This document shows positions 5,002-6,511 of a stretch of DNA of 6,511 nt, piece after piece; within the stretch, counting starts at the first letter, position 1, and the number at the start of each line of letters is the position of its first letter. The stretch spans positions 1-6,511 of the forward strand of contig CANHGA010000119.1 in NCBI GenBank assembly GCA_947460085.1. The letters are read 5' to 3'. This DNA is from Synechococcaceae cyanobacterium. Lineage in GTDB: Bacteria > Cyanobacteriota > Cyanobacteriia > PCC-6307 > Cyanobiaceae. The position numbers were made by a program, and so were the translations under genes. Below the pieces are notes generated by a model. That model was not told the DNA's origin, did no database searches, and saw nothing but the letters and a program-made list of their open reading frames with translations.

Positions 5002-6511
5002 CAGCTCTCCCAAAGCCAAACCGAACAACTTCTCGCTCTCGCCCAGGAACTGGATTGTCCGTCTCGTCACTTCGAGCCTGGCAGTGTGCTGCAAACCCCG
5101 GGGGCAAGTCCGGAGATCCTGCTCATCGTTTCCGGTCGCTGCAGGGTCCTCGATCCCTCCCGCCAATTCGGCACCCTCACGCTTCTGCGCCCAGATGCTC
5201 CCTATCTCTGTGGGGCGATCAGCTTGCTGGAGCCGAGCCTGGAAGAGGAGATCACCGCATCAAGCGCCTGCGAAGCGGTGGTTCTGGGCACCCAACCCCT
5301 GCAAGGGCCCCTCGAAAGCCTGTTGCTTGAACTGTTGCACCAAAGGGTGTCGGCCAGGGAACTCCCCGTGCTGCAACAGCTCGCAAGCACCGGGGCCCTC
5401 CCCATTCCCGAGGACCAGCAAACACCGGAAATCTTTCTACGCCGCTTTCGCGTAGCCAACAACGACGACCTACCCGAAAGCTTGGGCGGGGAGACCAAAC
5501 TGATCTACGCCGACCGACCAGATCGGGGCTTCCGCTACGGACAGCTGATCACCAAAACGGCCCTCCAGCAATTCTGGGGGGACGACCTACCCCGGGTTCT
5601 GCTCTGGGGCGTTGATCAGGAATCAATTGACGATCAACCGGGGGCCGGCGGGGCCTATGCCCTTGGCATTCAGCAGGTGATCGCCGCCCAAAACCCCGAT
5701 GGAACGGCAACTGAACCAGGAGAGGTGCCAGCCACTGCCACCAAAACCATCCAACTCACAAGTCGGCGCCTAGCCGGCCAACTCCGGCGCCTGGGGTTCC
5801 AACCCGTGAGCGGCAGAACCCCAGAAAAGCGCTATGAGGCTGTTCTGGCCATGCTCATCCAGCACTTCCAAGTGCCCATCCGGCGGGAGGTGCTCCGCAA
5901 GGCCTCCCTCTATCTGGCCCCCATCCAATCGGAACACAGCATTGAAAAGCTGCTGAGTGTGGTCGACCAGATCGGCCTCAATGGTCGTGTCGTGATCTTC
6001 CGACCGCATGAAGCCAACCGCCTGCCGACACCGGCGATTGTGCTGGACGAAGAATTCCAACCCAGCTTGATCGTGGATGCCAATGCCAATGGCGTGCTCC
6101 TAATCGATCCAGCCGAAGGGGTCAAGCAAGTTGCCCTGGAAGAGCTCGAAGCGAGCCTGGGTGCCCAACCCCGGGCCTTGGTCGTAAGCAGGGGCTCGAA
6201 TACGCCAAGTAAACGCTTCGGCTTTGCCTGGATGCTGCCTTACCTCAGCCAATACAAGCTCGGCCTGGTGGAAGTCTTCATCGCCAGCTTCCTCACCCAA
6301 CTGTTTGCCCTGGCCACACCGCTGCTGTTTCAGCAGATCATCGACCGCGTCATTGGCCAAGGGGCCACCAGCGCCCTCGGCGGCTTTGCGGTGCTCATGG
6401 CCGTCTTCATGATTCTGGAGCTGGTATTCAGCAGCCTGCGCACATTCCAGTTCATGGAAATAAGCAACAGGATAGACATCAATGTTGGCTCATCAATCAT
6501 CTCACGGCTAC
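4999..6511 (+). CDS. Type I secretion ABC transporter with CNB-like and inactive C39-like N-terminal domains (3' partial)
   Basis: ATG 4999 opens a frame that stays open to the window edge, giving 504 residues. Residues about 24-110 match a cyclic-nucleotide-binding fold (FEPGSVLQTPG, then ILLIVSGRCRVLDPS, LCGAISLLEP), but the phosphate-binding Arg of the cassette is absent, so nucleotide binding is doubtful. Residues 135-265 are an unassigned linker. Residues about 274-395 are C39-like: the helix RYEAVLAMLIQHF has R278 where the catalytic Cys belongs, Q354/P355 replaces the His, while IDPAEG keeps D370. This resembles the docking, non-cleaving domain of HlyB-type exporters. Helices at about 419-441 (ending before PLLFQQIIDRV) and 460-480 (LGGFAVLMAVFMILELVF) start the ABC membrane domain; the rest and the ATPase lie beyond the window. 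Overlap with the parvulin stop (TGATG) indicates one operon. It likely exports the giant protein encoded upstream. Confidence 0.88.
   Translation, partial: MQLSQSQTEQLLALAQELDCPSRHFEPGSVLQTPGASPEILLIVSGRCRVLDPSRQFGTLTLLRPDAPYLCGAISLLEPSLEEEITASSACEAVVLGTQPLQGPLESLLLELLHQRVSARELPVLQQLASTGALPIPEDQQTPEIFLRRFRVANNDDLPESLGGETKLIYADRPDRGFRYGQLITKTALQQFWGDDLPRVLLWGVDQESIDDQPGAGGAYALGIQQVIAAQNPDGTATEPGEVPATATKTIQLTSRRLAGQLRRLGFQPVSGRTPEKRYEAVLAMLIQHFQVPIRREVLRKASLYLAPIQSEHSIEKLLSVVDQIGLNGRVVIFRPHEANRLPTPAIVLDEEFQPSLIVDANANGVLLIDPAEGVKQVALEELEASLGAQPRALVVSRGSNTPSKRFGFAWMLPYLSQYKLGLVEVFIASFLTQLFALATPLLFQQIIDRVIGQGATSALGGFAVLMAVFMILELVFSSLRTFQFMEISNRIDINVGSSIISRL

Noticed and set aside
5055..5498. Alternative plus- and minus-strand frames inside the exporter N-terminus
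   Set aside because: They overlap the supported CNB-like domain, and their Pro/Arg/Ser/Cys-rich composition matches frame shadows.
1..6511. RTX calcium-binding nonapeptides, dockerin repeats, CRISPR, tRNA or insertion sequence ends
   Set aside because: I looked for the G-G-x-G-x-D pattern, duplicated dockerin loops, regular short direct repeats, cloverleaf-like structure and terminal inverted repeats and found none that hold up.

Overview
The window reads as part of a single plus-strand type I secretion operon from a GC-rich cyanobacterium. My best guess is a Synechococcus/Cyanobium-type picocyanobacterium. That rests on the character of the three genes: a giant cadherin-repeat surface protein, a signal-less parvulin of a type familiar beside cyanobacterial exporters, and an ABC exporter with an N-terminal cyclic-nucleotide-binding-like domain ahead of an inactive C39 domain. 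No complete HIP1 palindrome (GCGATCGC), common in many freshwater cyanobacterial genomes, was noticed; this is weak support. The organism is an inference, not something the sequence proves.

Layout. Bases 1-4194 are the 3' part of a very long reading frame, open at the left edge: 1397 visible residues. It holds the end of a possible cohesin-like module, four cadherin-like/putative-Ig repeats, about 550 residues of more divergent beta-rich modules, a Gly/Gln/Asn/Lys-rich disordered linker, and a mostly helical C-terminal domain I do not recognise. There are no RTX glycine-aspartate nonapeptides in the visible part. Overlapping its 3' end is a small PpiC/parvulin-like gene (about 4181-4999) with no signal peptide and a partly degraded active site. 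Its stop codon overlaps the ATG of the third gene (4999-6511, running off the right edge), which encodes the N-terminal half of a type I secretion ABC transporter: CNB-like domain, linker, C39-like domain lacking the catalytic Cys and His, then the first two transmembrane helices.

How they fit together. The order cargo, cytoplasmic prolyl isomerase/chaperone, exporter, with both junctions overlapping, suggests one transcript. In this model the parvulin keeps the cargo's C-terminus export-competent, the C39-like domain docks it without cleavage, and the ABC transporter (with a membrane-fusion protein expected downstream and a TolC-like pore elsewhere) exports the adhesin to the cell surface. 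The link between cargo and exporter is inferred from gene order.

There is no intergenic stretch longer than a few bases and no RNA gene, mobile element, CRISPR array, promoter or terminator that I can support. The promoter must lie upstream of the window and any terminator downstream. Smaller features include two 8-base G/C homopolymer tracts inside the giant gene and two short perfect palindromic structures.
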